DNA of 64,000 nucleotides from Betaproteobacteria bacterium (GCA_016791265.1 JAEUMY010000020.1:93387-157386), one strand, 5' to 3'; positions 51,926 through 60,639 are shown, counted from the stretch's first letter. Translations and numbers: made by a program. Notes: generated by a model not told the origin, from the letters alone.

Positions 51926-53593
51926 TCAGCTCGGTCTCTTCGCGTTCTTCACCTCACGCCGCAGCACTTTGCCCACGTTGGTCTTGGGCAGCGAGTCCCA
52001 AAACTCGACGATTTTGGGCACCTTGTAGCCGGTGAGGTGCGCCTTGCAGTGCTCAAGAACCTTTTCTTTGGTGAGCTCGGGATCCTTCTTCACGATGACC
52101 GCGCGCACGACCTCGCCGGACTTTTCGTCATTGGCGGCGACGGCGCAGACTTCCAGGACGCCCGGACAGGCCGCGACGACATCCTCGATCTCGTTGGGAT
52201 ACACGTTGAAGCCGGAGACCAGAATCATGTCCTTCTTGCGGTCGACGATTTTCACGTAACCATCGGCATTCATGAAGCCGATATCCCCCGACTTGAAGGC
52301 CCCGTCCTTGGTCATGACCTTGGCCGTTTCGTCGGGACGCTGCCAGTAGCCCTTCATCACCTGCGGGCCGGTTATGCAAATTTCCCCGGTTTCACCCACG
52401 GCCAGGATCTTCTCGTCATCGTCCCGGATGGTGATGACAGTCGAAGGCAGCGGCAGGCCGATGCACCCGTTGAAATCCTTCAGCGTGATCGGGTTGACCA
52501 CGGCACCGGGTGACGTCTCGGTCAGGCCGTAGGCCTCGATCAGCGCGTGTCCGGTCACCTGCTTCCACTGCTCGGCAACCGCGCGCTGGACAGCCATACC
52601 CCCGCCCAGGGTGAGCTTCAAACCGCTGAAATCGCAGGTCTTGAACTCAGGATGGTTCAGCAGGCCGTTGAACAGGGTATTCACCCCGTTCAGCACACTC
52701 CAGCGCCGCTTTTTCAGCTCGCCGATGAAAGCATCCATGTCGCGTGGATTCGGAATGAGCACGCTCTCAGCGCCAAGCTTCATGAACACCAGGCTCGAGG
52801 TGAGCGCGAAGATGTGATAGAGCGGCAGCGGCTGGATGACGACTTCCTGGCCCTCCTTCAGCTCGCCCCGCGTCCAGCTGCCCACCTGCAGCAGGTTGGC
52901 AACGATGTTTCCATGGGTCAGCATGGCCCCCTTGGGGACCCCCGTCGTGCCGCCGGTGTATTGCAGGAACGCGAGATCCTCGAGAACAACCGTGGGTGCG
53001 GTGTATGAGGCACCCGAGCCGATCGACAGCGCCTTTTTCAACGGCACCGCGTGCGGAATGTTCCAAGCCGGCACCATCTTGCGCTTGTGCTTGATGACCC
53101 AATTGACCAGGAAGGACTTGGGGAACCCAAGGAAGTCACCCAACTGCGTGGTGATCACATGTTTCACTTCGGTCTTTGGCAGCACCTGCTCCAGCGTGGC
53201 CGCGAAGTTTTCAAGGATGACCACAGCTTTTGCCCCGGAGTCGTGCAACTGGTGCTCCAACTCCCGGGCCGTATAGAGAGGATTGGTGTTGACCACGATC
53301 ATCCCGGCCCGCAAGATGCCGAAGACCGCCACCGGGTACTGCAGGATGTTGGGCATCATGACCGCGACGCGGTCCCCCTGCTTCAACCCGAGGCTTTGCA
53401 GGTAGGCTGCAAACTGCCGGGACATCCTGTTGACCTCGGCGAAGGTCAACGACTTGTCCATGCAGGTGAACGCGGGCCGGGGCGCGAAGCGCTCGCAGCT
53501 CTTGGCCAGCATATCCTTGATGGACACGAAGGCCTTGGGATCAATCTCGGTGGGTATCCCCTCGGGGTAGGACTTGAGCCAGATGCGTTCCAT
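51926..53593 (-). CDS. fadD: Long-chain fatty acid-CoA ligase
   Basis: 555 residues, close to E. coli FadD (561). MERIWLKSYPEGIPTEIDP at the start, P-loop LQYTGGTTGVPKGAMLTH, EAYGLTETSPG and the C-terminal KTNVGKVLRREVK with the catalytic Lys are all FadD type. It activates long-chain fatty acids with ATP and CoA at the inner face of the membrane. It is divergent from a phasin gene; the shared region carries the conserved dyad at 53704. Confidence 0.92.
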   Translation of the reverse strand: MERIWLKSYPEGIPTEIDPKAFVSIKDMLAKSCERFAPRPAFTCMDKSLTFAEVNRMSRQFAAYLQSLGLKQGDRVAVMMPNILQYPVAVFGILRAGMIVVNTNPLYTARELEHQLHDSGAKAVVILENFAATLEQVLPKTEVKHVITTQLGDFLGFPKSFLVNWVIKHKRKMVPAWNIPHAVPLKKALSIGSGASYTAPTVVLEDLAFLQYTGGTTGVPKGAMLTHGNIVANLLQVGSWTRGELKEGQEVVIQPLPLYHIFALTSSLVFMKLGAESVLIPNPRDMDAFIGELKKRRWSVLNGVNTLFNGLLNHPEFKTCDFSGLKLTLGGGMAVQRAVAEQWKQVTGHALIEAYGLTETSPGAVVNPITLKDFNGCIGLPLPSTVITIRDDDEKILAVGETGEICITGPQVMKGYWQRPDETAKVMTKDGAFKSGDIGFMNADGYVKIVDRKKDMILVSGFNVYPNEIEDVVAACPGVLEVCAVAANDEKSGEVVRAVIVKKDPELTKEKVLEHCKAHLTGYKVPKIVEFWDSLPKTNVGKVLRREVKNAKRPS

Positions 53594-53703
53594 CGCTGTG
53601 CAGTCTCCTAGGATTGCGGTTTTGTCGGGACGTCATGGACCCGTCACCGAATGGTAACGCAGCGGGCGGGATTTGCATCGCGCTTTTCACGGGCGCGACG
53701 CGC

Positions 53704-53738
53704 TCTAGTGTGATTGCTCTAAACCGAATGGTTACAGT
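53704..53738 (+). promoter_or_regulatory. Conserved phasin promoter/operator, copy 1
   Basis: TCTAGTGTGATTGCTCTAAA (53704-53723) followed after nine bases by TACAGT, a -10-like element. It ends 59 bases before the phasin ATG at 53783. The 20-mer matches the copy before the second phasin at 18 of 20 bases. Confidence 0.65.
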
Positions 53739-53782
53739 TCGACCATTCCATTTTTCCGGCACTGCCGACCAGGAGTTCAGAC

Positions 53783-54412
53783 ATGGCCAAGCGTCTAAAG
53801 AAAACCGCTGCGAAGTCCACCGCCAAACCCGTCGGTCAGCAGGGCGAAGTGCTCGCCAAGCAGGTGATGGATTCCGCGCAGAAGATCTGGCTGGCGGGCT
53901 TGGGCGCGTTCGCCAAGGCGCAAGAAGAAGGCGGCAAGGTGTTCGAGGCGCTGGTGCAGCAGGGTCAGGCGCTGGAAAAGAAAACCCGTGCCATGGCCGG
54001 CAACGCGGTCGGCAAGGCCGTCGAATCCGCGCGCACCCAGGCGGCGGAATCCATGAGCAAGGCGACCGGCACCATCGACAAGCTGGACCAAGTGTTTCAG
54101 GACCGCGTGCATCGCTCGCTGAACAAGCTGGGCGTGCTGACGGCCCGTGACATCGACGACCTGACCCGTCAGGTGACCGATCTCTCGGAAAGCGTCCGCA
54201 GCCTCGTGGCATCCGAGAAAACCGCTCGCAAAGCGCCAGCCAAACGCAAGCCCGCCGCGAAAAAACCCGCCGTGAGCGCCACAGTAGCCAAAGTCACCAA
54301 GCAGGTCACCGCCGCCGCCAAGAAGACGGCCACGACCGCAGCGAAGCGAGGCATGAAGCAGGCCACCAAGGCGGTCAAGACCGTCAAGGCCGCGGCCGCC
54401 AAGCTCGGCTGA
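53783..54412 (+). CDS. Phasin (PHA granule-associated, PhaF-like)
   Basis: 209 residues. The amphipathic phasin helix lies at about 25-130 (AKQVMDSAQKIWLAGLGAFA, KVFEALVQQGQALEKKTRAM, FQDRVHRSLNKLGVLT), then an Ala/Lys/Pro-rich histone-like tail to the end. PhaF-type phasins coat polyhydroxyalkanoate granules and bind the nucleoid through the tail. A strong terminator follows. The sister gene at 60640 has the same WLAGLGA signature. Confidence 0.9.
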   Translation: MAKRLKKTAAKSTAKPVGQQGEVLAKQVMDSAQKIWLAGLGAFAKAQEEGGKVFEALVQQGQALEKKTRAMAGNAVGKAVESARTQAAESMSKATGTIDKLDQVFQDRVHRSLNKLGVLTARDIDDLTRQVTDLSESVRSLVASEKTARKAPAKRKPAAKKPAVSATVAKVTKQVTAAAKKTATTAAKRGMKQATKAVKTVKAAAAKLG

Positions 54413-54487
54413 TCACCATTACCGGTAGCGGCTGAACGATCAGCCGCTGCCACCGTCTCCTCCTCGTCCTGGCTTTTCAGGACGTTC

Positions 54488-54519
54488 AGCCCCGGATCGA
54501 AAGGTCCGGGGCTTTTTTC
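54488..54519 (+). terminator. Intrinsic terminator after the phasin gene
   Basis: AGCCCCGGA, eight-base loop, TCCGGGGCT, then TTTTTC. The T-run lies on the plus side only, so it serves the phasin. Confidence 0.85.
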
Positions 54520-54786
54520 TTACTCGTCGTCGCGCAGGACGCGCTCAACAAGCTTGATGTACGCCTTCATCGCGTCCTCCCCGGTCATGCCCTTCAGCTT
54601 GGCCCAGGCGTCGTACTTGGCGCCGCCGACGAAATCCATGAATCCGGGGCGTGCGCCCTTCACGTCGCCTTCCGTGGCCTGTTTGTAGTGCGCATACAGC
54701 TTCAGCTTCAGGTCGTTGCCAGGGTCCTTCTTGGCCTTGGTCACGTTCTTGGACGCGGCTTCGAATTTCTTCTTGATGTCGGACAT
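54520..54786 (-). CDS. Acyl-CoA-binding protein (ACBP)
   Basis: 88 residues, the canonical four-helix ACBP size. FEAASKNV, LKLKLYAHYKQATEGDVKGA, PGFMDFVGGAKYDAWAKLKG, and MKAYIKLVERV contain the residues that hold the CoA moiety (Tyr-28/Lys-32/Lys-54-type positions). It buffers and carries long-chain acyl-CoA in the cytosol. ACBP is rarer in bacteria than in eukaryotes and here lies next to fadD, wax-ester synthase and phasins. Confidence 0.92.
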   Translation of the reverse strand: MSDIKKKFEAASKNVTKAKKDPGNDLKLKLYAHYKQATEGDVKGARPGFMDFVGGAKYDAWAKLKGMTGEDAMKAYIKLVERVLRDDE

Positions 54787-54947
54787 TCGTGGTTCTCCGT
54801 GGGCGGTCTGCGCGCTCGCGATGTGCCTGGCGCGCGCGATGGTTGCAGATGGGCGGGCACTGCGGCTACTCTAGCGGAACAGTTGGGGTGCCGCAAACCG
54901 CCGGAGGAGCGGAGCGGAATCGAATCACTCACCAGAAGACCAGGACA

Positions 54948-56462
54948 ATGGCCATTCGCGAACGCATCTCAGGCGTAGACACCGCCTGGCTCCGCATGGA
55001 GCACCCGACCAACCTGATGATGATCGTGGGCGTGCTCATGTTCAAGGAGCGCCTCAACGCCACCCAGGTGAAGCGTGTCATCGAAGGCCGCTGGCTCAAG
55101 TTCGCGCGCTTTCGCCAGAAGGCGGTGCAGGACCCCACGGGCGCCTGGTGGGTCGAAGACACCCGCTTCAACCTGAGGCACCATTTCAGCCAGCACACGC
55201 TGCCGGGCAAGGCGGGCAAGAAGGAACTGGAAGACCTGTGCAGCGACTTGGCGAGCAAGCCGCTCGATTTCAATCGCCCGCTCTGGCATTTTCATCTTGT
55301 CGAGAACTATGAAGGCGGCAGCGCGCTCATCACGCGCATCCACCACTGCTACGCCGACGGTATTGCGCTCATCGGCGTGATGCTGTCGCTCACCGGGAAG
55401 ACCCCGGCGGAAAGTCTGCTCATCCCGAAGCAGAAGCCGGACAATCCGACGCGCAAGGACATGGATTTCTGGACCTCGGTGACCAAGCCCATGGCCGGCG
55501 CTTGGAAGAACGCGATGAAACTGACTCGGGCGCTCCTGGAGCAGGGATTGGAGATCGCCAAAGACCCGGCCATGGCGCGCGACATCGCGCTGAAGGGCAT
55601 CGATCTCGCCGACGAGCTCCGCAAGATCGCACTGATGACCAGCGACACGCCGACCCGCTTCAAGGGGGAGCTGGGCAAATCCAAGCGTGCCGCCTGGGCC
55701 GAGCCGCTGCCGCTGGCGGAGGTGAAAATCATCGGCAAGGTGCTGGGCTGTTCGATCAACGACGTGCTGCTCTCCACCGCCGCAGGCGCGCTGCGAGCCT
55801 ACCTCACCGAAAAGGGTGACGCCACGTCCGCGGTCGAGCTGCGAGGCGTGGTTCCGGTCAACTTGCGTCCGGTCGAGCGAGCGGGCGATCTGGGCAATCA
55901 GTTTGGGCTGGTGTTTGTCGAACTCCCGGTGGGTGTCGAAGAACCCGTGGAGCGCGCACGCATCGTTCAGGCCCGCATGAACGCGTTGAAGGCGTCATCG
56001 CAGCCGATCGTGGCTTTCGTCCTCCTGAGTGCGGTCGGACTGGGCCCCAAGATATTGCAGGACCAGATCGGCGCGCTCATCGGCCGCAACGCGTCGGCCG
56101 TCATGACCAACGTGCCCGGCCCGCAGCATCCGCTCTACTTCGCCGGCAAGGAAATCAGCGAACTTGACTTCTGGGTGCCGCAGTCGGGCGGCATCGGCAT
56201 GGGCGTTTCCATCCTCTCTTACAACGGCAAGGTGCAGTTCGGTGTCATCACCGATGAAAAGCTGGTCCCCGATCCAGAACGCATCATTCGCCACTTCGGC
56301 GACGAGTTCGAGTCGCTGGTTCTGCAGACCTTGATGGGGCCGTACGGGCCGGAGTTTGAAGAAGGACTTGAGGCGGCGTTTGGGGAACCGAAGGCATCGG
56401 TGAAGCCGCCGGTCGTTGAGGCAGCGCCCAAGCGCACGTTGAAGCGGCTCAGAAAGTCATGA
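54948..56462 (+). CDS. Wax-ester synthase / diacylglycerol acyltransferase (WS/DGAT)
   Basis: 504 residues from ATG 54948 with AGGA close upstream. The catalytic HHxxxDG motif reads HHCYADG near residue 130, inside ITRIHHCYADGIALIGVML. ELRGVVPVNLRP and MTNVPGPQHPLYFAG are family motifs. The enzyme esterifies fatty alcohols or diacylglycerol with acyl-CoA at the membrane to make wax ester or triacylglycerol. Its divergent partner is ACBP; the acyl-CoA reductase at 61316 could supply the alcohol. Confidence 0.92.
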   Translation: MAIRERISGVDTAWLRMEHPTNLMMIVGVLMFKERLNATQVKRVIEGRWLKFARFRQKAVQDPTGAWWVEDTRFNLRHHFSQHTLPGKAGKKELEDLCSDLASKPLDFNRPLWHFHLVENYEGGSALITRIHHCYADGIALIGVMLSLTGKTPAESLLIPKQKPDNPTRKDMDFWTSVTKPMAGAWKNAMKLTRALLEQGLEIAKDPAMARDIALKGIDLADELRKIALMTSDTPTRFKGELGKSKRAAWAEPLPLAEVKIIGKVLGCSINDVLLSTAAGALRAYLTEKGDATSAVELRGVVPVNLRPVERAGDLGNQFGLVFVELPVGVEEPVERARIVQARMNALKASSQPIVAFVLLSAVGLGPKILQDQIGALIGRNASAVMTNVPGPQHPLYFAGKEISELDFWVPQSGGIGMGVSILSYNGKVQFGVITDEKLVPDPERIIRHFGDEFESLVLQTLMGPYGPEFEEGLEAAFGEPKASVKPPVVEAAPKRTLKRLRKS

Positions 56463-56510
56463 ACAAAAAAGCGCTCAAGAGAGTGACGCCAAGACGCGAA
56501 AAGTGAGGTT

Positions 56511-56522
56511 GCGAATATTCGC
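56511..56522. repeat. HIP-like palindrome copy 29
   Basis: Exact copy between the WS/DGAT gene and the convergent dehydratase gene; perfect 20-bp dyad (GGTT/AACC flanks). Confidence 0.95.
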
Positions 56523-56572
56523 AACCCGCGAGTCACCCGCGTGACCTTCGATCACGCCTCATCGATCACGCA

Positions 56573-57526
56573 TCAAGTCTGCCAGGGCAGCTTGTCCAGA
56601 TCCACGTTGCCCCCGGTGAGGATGATTCCCACCTTCTTCCCACGCACGTCGAGCTTGCCTTCCATGATCGCAGCGAGCGGCGGGCAGCATGACGGCTCAA
56701 TCACGATCTTGAGGTCTTCCCAAGTCAGGCGCATGGCGCGCACGACATTGTCCTCGGTCGCGGTGACGATGGCGTCGGTGTTGCCGGTGATGATGTTGAA
56801 GGTGCGCTCCGAGAGGCACGTGCGCAGCCCGTCGCAGATGGTGTGGGGCACGTTCTCCGCGACGCGCACGCCCGTCTGAAAACTGCGAAACCCGTCGTTG
56901 GCGCCTTCCGGCTCACCGCCGATCACGCGAATATTCGCATCGCGTCCCTTGGTGGCGAGCGTCGTGCCGGACAGAAGGCCGCCACCACCCAGCGGGGCCA
57001 TGACGATGTCGAGATCGGACACCTCTTCCAACAGCTCCAGCGCCGCTGTGCCCTGCCCGGCGATGACACGGTTGTCGTCGTAGGGATGCACAAATTCCAT
57101 GCCGCGCTCGGCCACCAGCTTCGCCGCGGCCGCTTCGCGCGCGGCGGCCGTGGATTCGCAAAACACGACTTCAGCGCCCGCACGGCGAATATTCGCAATC
57201 TTGGTTCTGGGCGCGCTCTCCGGCACAACCACCACAGCGTTGATGCCCCGCCGCTTGGCCGCCCAAGCCAGCGCCGCGCCGTGATTGCCGGAGGAATGGG
57301 TCACCACGCCACGCTTCGCTGTCGCATCATCCAGCGAGTAGACCGCATTGGTCGCACCCCGCGCCTTGAACGCGCCGATACGCTGGAAGCTCTCGCACTT
57401 GAAAAAAATCTCGGCGCCGGTCAGCGCGTTGATGGCATCGCCACTGAGCACCGGCGTGCGCACAATGTGCGGCTTGATGCGCTCATGGGCGGCGAGGATG
57501 TCGGCGTAGGTCGGGATTGTGATCAT
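56573..57526 (-). CDS. Threonine dehydratase / serine racemase-family PLP enzyme
   Basis: 317 residues, lacking the regulatory ACT domain of IlvA, so catabolic or racemase type. PLP Lys in FQRIGAFKARGA, SSGNHGAALAWAA, phosphate loop APLGGGGLLSGT. Related enzymes act on L-threonine, L-serine or 3-hydroxyaspartate. No Shine-Dalgarno precedes ATG 57526; an HIP copy stands one base upstream of the ATG. Two more HIP copies occur inside the gene. Confidence 0.88.
   Translation of the reverse strand: MITIPTYADILAAHERIKPHIVRTPVLSGDAINALTGAEIFFKCESFQRIGAFKARGATNAVYSLDDATAKRGVVTHSSGNHGAALAWAAKRRGINAVVVVPESAPRTKIANIRRAGAEVVFCESTAAAREAAAAKLVAERGMEFVHPYDDNRVIAGQGTAALELLEEVSDLDIVMAPLGGGGLLSGTTLATKGRDANIRVIGGEPEGANDGFRSFQTGVRVAENVPHTICDGLRTCLSERTFNIITGNTDAIVTATEDNVVRAMRLTWEDLKIVIEPSCCPPLAAIMEGKLDVRGKKVGIILTGGNVDLDKLPWQT
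56927..56938. repeat. HIP-like palindrome copy 30
   Basis: Exact copy in the dehydratase gene, read as ANIR. Confidence 0.95.
57185..57196. repeat. HIP-like palindrome copy 31
   Basis: Second exact copy in the dehydratase gene, read as ANIR, 258 bases from copy 30. Confidence 0.95.
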
Positions 57527-57527
57527 T

Positions 57528-57539
57528 GCGAATATTCGC
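57528..57539. repeat. HIP-like palindrome copy 32
   Basis: Exact copy one base upstream of the dehydratase ATG, occupying the place where a ribosome site would be. Confidence 0.95.
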
Positions 57540-57593
57540 GTGCGGTGTCATTGGCAAAAGTGGTATCGATACTCTGCGAAGGGTAGGCTGGCG

Positions 57594-58373
57594 CTACTCC
57601 AGTTCGGCCTTTGCCGCCTCGACATCCAATTGCTCGACCGCATCACGCGGTGTCAACTCGGATGCCTTCACATAGAGATCGGTCGCTTTGTCTTCTTCCT
57701 TGTCGCCGAACAACATCAGGAGACCATTGGCGTACTCGATGTGAGTGATGGGCGACTTGGGCGCGAGTTTCAGCGCCTTCTCGTAGTGTTCAACGCCCTT
57801 GTCCTTCTTGGCGCCGTAGGTCAGGCCGCCGACCATCGCGCCCACCTTGTCGATGATTTCGGCGTGATAGGCGCCCATCGCCGTGTGCGCGTCGGCGTGC
57901 TTCGGCTCCAGCTTCAGCGTGGTTTCCAGCGCCGTCTTGATCTTGCCGCCGTATCCCTGCGCCAGCGCCTTCACCACCGAGATGCCCTGGCTGTAGCGGC
58001 CGGCGGCGTAGGCGTACAAATAGTGCGCGTTGGGATTCTTCGCGTCCTTCTTCATCGCCTCTTCGGCGCGCGCCATGACCTCCTCGTAATGCTTCAGCTT
58101 GGCCGCGTCCTTCTTCTCGACATAGGTCGCGTAAATCGCCTGCGCCTTGTTGGCCACCGTGTACCCGGCCATGCCCTCGGCCAGACCTCGCTCCACCGCC
58201 TCGCCAAAATTGCCAAGGTGGTAGTGGCGCCATGCTTCCTGCAGGTCCGCCGACTTGGGAAGCGGCTCGCAATCGCCGGCATGCAACGCGGCCCACTGCT
58301 TCTTCAACGCCTCGCCGTCGAACTTGAGGCCCTTCTGCGAAAGCGGATAAGCCGCCCACTTGGTCTTTGCCAT
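57594..58373 (-). CDS. TPR-like helical protein
   Basis: 259 residues, almost all helical with TPR-like pairs: AWRHYHLGNFGEAVERGLAE, KHYEEVMARAEEAMKKDAKN, NAHYLYAYAAGRYSQGISVV, and GVEHYEKALKLAPKSPITHI. No signal peptide or enzyme motif is visible. It starts 11 bases after the TetR gene stop, so both form an operon; a regulator-linked scaffold or granule-related role would be a guess. Confidence 0.7.
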   Translation of the reverse strand: MAKTKWAAYPLSQKGLKFDGEALKKQWAALHAGDCEPLPKSADLQEAWRHYHLGNFGEAVERGLAEGMAGYTVANKAQAIYATYVEKKDAAKLKHYEEVMARAEEAMKKDAKNPNAHYLYAYAAGRYSQGISVVKALAQGYGGKIKTALETTLKLEPKHADAHTAMGAYHAEIIDKVGAMVGGLTYGAKKDKGVEHYEKALKLAPKSPITHIEYANGLLMLFGDKEEDKATDLYVKASELTPRDAVEQLDVEAAKAELE

Positions 58374-58384
58374 GACATGTCTCC

Positions 58385-59104
58385 TCAGTCGATGTAGTTC
58401 CTGGAAAGATGATCGAGATGCTCGCGCGCCGGCCCCACGAGATAGGGCGCGACCAGAGCCATGACCTGGAACACGCCACGCCCCAGGTCTTCCTGCTCCC
58501 CCAGATCGGCGCGGAACACCTGACGCTGGGCGATGTGCTGAAAATTGAGCCAGTACGTCGCGACGACCAGGATGTTTTCCGCGAGCGCCTTGATTTCATC
58601 CGGTTGGGCGCGCATGGCGCCCGCGGCAATCAATCCGCCGCAAAGCGTGACCACACTCTTGCGCTTGTGCTCGACAATGCGATTGAAGTGAGACTTCAAC
58701 TTGGCATCGCGCGCCAGCAGATCGTCGAGATTTCGATACAGGAAGCGGAAGGTCCAGATGGCCTCGAACACGAGATGCAGGTAGAGCCAGAGATCTTCCA
58801 TCGCCGCGCCAACGTCGCCGATCCCCTCCTCCGCCTGCTTCTCCAGGTTCGGCGCGACATCGATCTGCTGTTCGAACACTCGGAAGAGGTGCTGGATGAT
58901 CTCCTCCTTGTTGCGGAAGTGGTAGTACAGATTGCCAGGGCTGATGTTCAGCTCGTCGGCGATATGACCGGTGGTGACTTGGGCCTCTCCGTAGGTGTTG
59001 AAGAGGTCTAGGCTGGTCTTCAGGATGCGCTCGCGCGTGCGCTGGGCGCGTGACGGCTTGGCGGCGGGTGCTGCGGCAGGTGGAGTCGGTTGGGAGCGCG
59101 ACAT
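58385..59104 (-). CDS. TetR-family transcriptional regulator
   Basis: 239 residues. After a Pro/Ala-rich leader the TetR helix-turn-helix reads TTGHIADELNISPGNLYYHF followed by RNKEEIIQHLF. The C-terminal ligand domain is about 150 residues. TetR proteins near storage-lipid genes often sense acyl-CoA. It is a candidate for binding the shared phasin dyads at 53704 and 61180, which is unproven. Confidence 0.87.
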   Translation of the reverse strand: MSRSQPTPPAAAPAAKPSRAQRTRERILKTSLDLFNTYGEAQVTTGHIADELNISPGNLYYHFRNKEEIIQHLFRVFEQQIDVAPNLEKQAEEGIGDVGAAMEDLWLYLHLVFEAIWTFRFLYRNLDDLLARDAKLKSHFNRIVEHKRKSVVTLCGGLIAAGAMRAQPDEIKALAENILVVATYWLNFQHIAQRQVFRADLGEQEDLGRGVFQVMALVAPYLVGPAREHLDHLSRNYID

Positions 59105-59150
59105 ACCCGCATATCGTAGCGCGTTGACCGGCAGGAAGTCTTTGGAACCA

Positions 59151-59212
59151 CGGCGATCACTGAGACCACCGAGAAGAATCGGTGATGGCCTCCGCGGTCT
59201 CAGTGGTCGCCG
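59151..59212. repeat. Inverted repeat, possible decayed REP-type element
   Basis: Arms CGGCGATCACTGAGACC (59151-59167) and GGTCTCAGTGGTCGCCG (59196-59212) pair with one mismatch. Fills the gap between the TetR and patatin genes; could also act as a terminator for the patatin gene. Confidence 0.7.
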
Positions 59213-59233
59213 CGGATCAATCTTTCGGAGGTG

Positions 59234-60499
59234 TCAGGCTCGTCGCCCTGACGGCCGTTGCGTGAGGCCTTGCAGTTCTTTCAGCGCGTCGGACAAGTCC
59301 AGCATGGCGCCGCGCAGGCGATCGTTGCGCGACAGGCGCGGTCGCGAGCGCTTCACTTTGGCATCCAGCGTGCGCGACTCGTCCTTCAGCGCATCCACCT
59401 TCAGCGCCATGCCATAGCGCGCGAAGATGGGCGCCAGCTCGAAGCGGCGCTTCAGCAAATCGCGGCGTGTGCGCTGATAGGCATGCTCGCAAACCCGCTG
59501 GCGGGTCGAGTACGAAAAGAGGTTGGTGAAGAACATTTCCGGATCGTCGCTGTCCGGCTCGAACAACACCACGTCTGCGCTCTTGTACTTGGCGTCGTAC
59601 TTGGAAAGTCCGATTTGCATGCGTGAATGGATGATGGCGCGAAAGGTTTGCGACAGCACCACTGGCAAGCCGCCTTCCACCAGCTTTTCCATGTCGGGAC
59701 GGCCGCGCCGACGCGCGGAATCCGCGTCGAACGGCACGAGGGGATTGATGCACACCACCAGTTCCGCGCCGTCGTCCAGCGCGACGGACGCGTGCAAGGT
59801 TTTTTTCAGCGCGCCGTCCACGTAGTAGTGGCCTTCGATGCGCACGGGCGGAAACAGGCCCGGCAGCGCGGCGCTGGCTTGCACCGCCTTGGAAATGGGA
59901 ACGTGGTCAAAACCCGCCGAACCAAAGCTCACCGATTGGCCGGTGTCGAGATCGGTCGCGACTGAGTAGAGCTTCGCCTTCAGTTTGCGAAAGTCGTTGG
60001 TGCGACCGGGCAAGCTGAAGGTGCGATTGAGGAAGCGGCTGATCGCTTCGTTGTCGAAAATGCCGGTGGGAATCGCGCGCGCGAGTCCGGCGAACGAGTC
60101 CACCGGGCTCCGCGAAAACGGCTTCGTGGCGAAGCGGAACACACCTTGCACCAAGAGTGCCGGCACCGATTTCGCGCGCCGAAAGTACTCCTTGAAGGCG
60201 GGCTTCAAAAACACCTCCGGTTTCAACTTGGCGCCGTCCACCGCCTCGTTTTCGATGAATAGACGGTAGATTTCCGAAGGCGTGATGCCGTTGGCGAGGG
60301 CAGCGGTGATGAAACTGCCGGCGCTCACGCCGACATAGATGTCCATCTGGTTGAGGTCCATGCCCTCGACGCTTTCATCCAGCGCCATGAGCACGCCGAT
60401 TTCATACATGGCGCCGAGAGGGCCGCCGCCGGCCAGGGCGAGAGCGACCTTGGGACGTTCGGCCTTCTGGCGGGAAGCGCTTCTTGTCTTGGCGGGCAT
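59234..60499 (-). CDS. Patatin-like phospholipase
   Basis: 421 residues from ATG 60499, which has GGAG upstream. Patatin dyad: oxyanion loop ALAGGGPLGAMYEIG, nucleophile Ser in VGVSAGSF and Asp in YYVDGALKKTL. The C-terminal about 120 residues are basic and helical. Patatin enzymes hydrolyse acyl esters of lipids and some are PHA-granule or lipid-body lipases; the lipid-storage context makes that plausible. Confidence 0.88.
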   Translation of the reverse strand: MPAKTRSASRQKAERPKVALALAGGGPLGAMYEIGVLMALDESVEGMDLNQMDIYVGVSAGSFITAALANGITPSEIYRLFIENEAVDGAKLKPEVFLKPAFKEYFRRAKSVPALLVQGVFRFATKPFSRSPVDSFAGLARAIPTGIFDNEAISRFLNRTFSLPGRTNDFRKLKAKLYSVATDLDTGQSVSFGSAGFDHVPISKAVQASAALPGLFPPVRIEGHYYVDGALKKTLHASVALDDGAELVVCINPLVPFDADSARRRGRPDMEKLVEGGLPVVLSQTFRAIIHSRMQIGLSKYDAKYKSADVVLFEPDSDDPEMFFTNLFSYSTRQRVCEHAYQRTRRDLLKRRFELAPIFARYGMALKVDALKDESRTLDAKVKRSRPRLSRNDRLRGAMLDLSDALKELQGLTQRPSGRRA

Positions 60500-60560
60500 G
60501 AGGTCTCCGGATGCGATCAAGATGGCGTGCTGGGGCGCGCTCTATGAGAATTCTGGCGTT

Positions 60561-60572
60561 GCGAATATTCGC
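60561..60572. repeat. HIP-like palindrome copy 33
   Basis: Exact copy between the phasin and patatin genes, 16-bp dyad; followed at 60582-60609 by a separate GC-rich dyad (GGGGCC/GGCCCC). Confidence 0.95.
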
Positions 60573-60639
60573 AATGCATCAAGGGGCCGCACCTCGCGGC
60601 CGGCCCCCTGATGATACCGATGGCGGCGTGACGCGGCGT

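Noticed and set aside
2003..60572. Reading every HIP copy as a Fur or other operator
   Set aside because: Two thirds lie deep inside genes of unrelated function and in all frames, so they are not promoter sites as a class, despite their likeness to the Fur-like dyad at 22506.
2003..60572. HIP copies as ends of a mobile element
   Set aside because: No constant flanking sequence or target duplication is seen beyond the 12-14 bp core.
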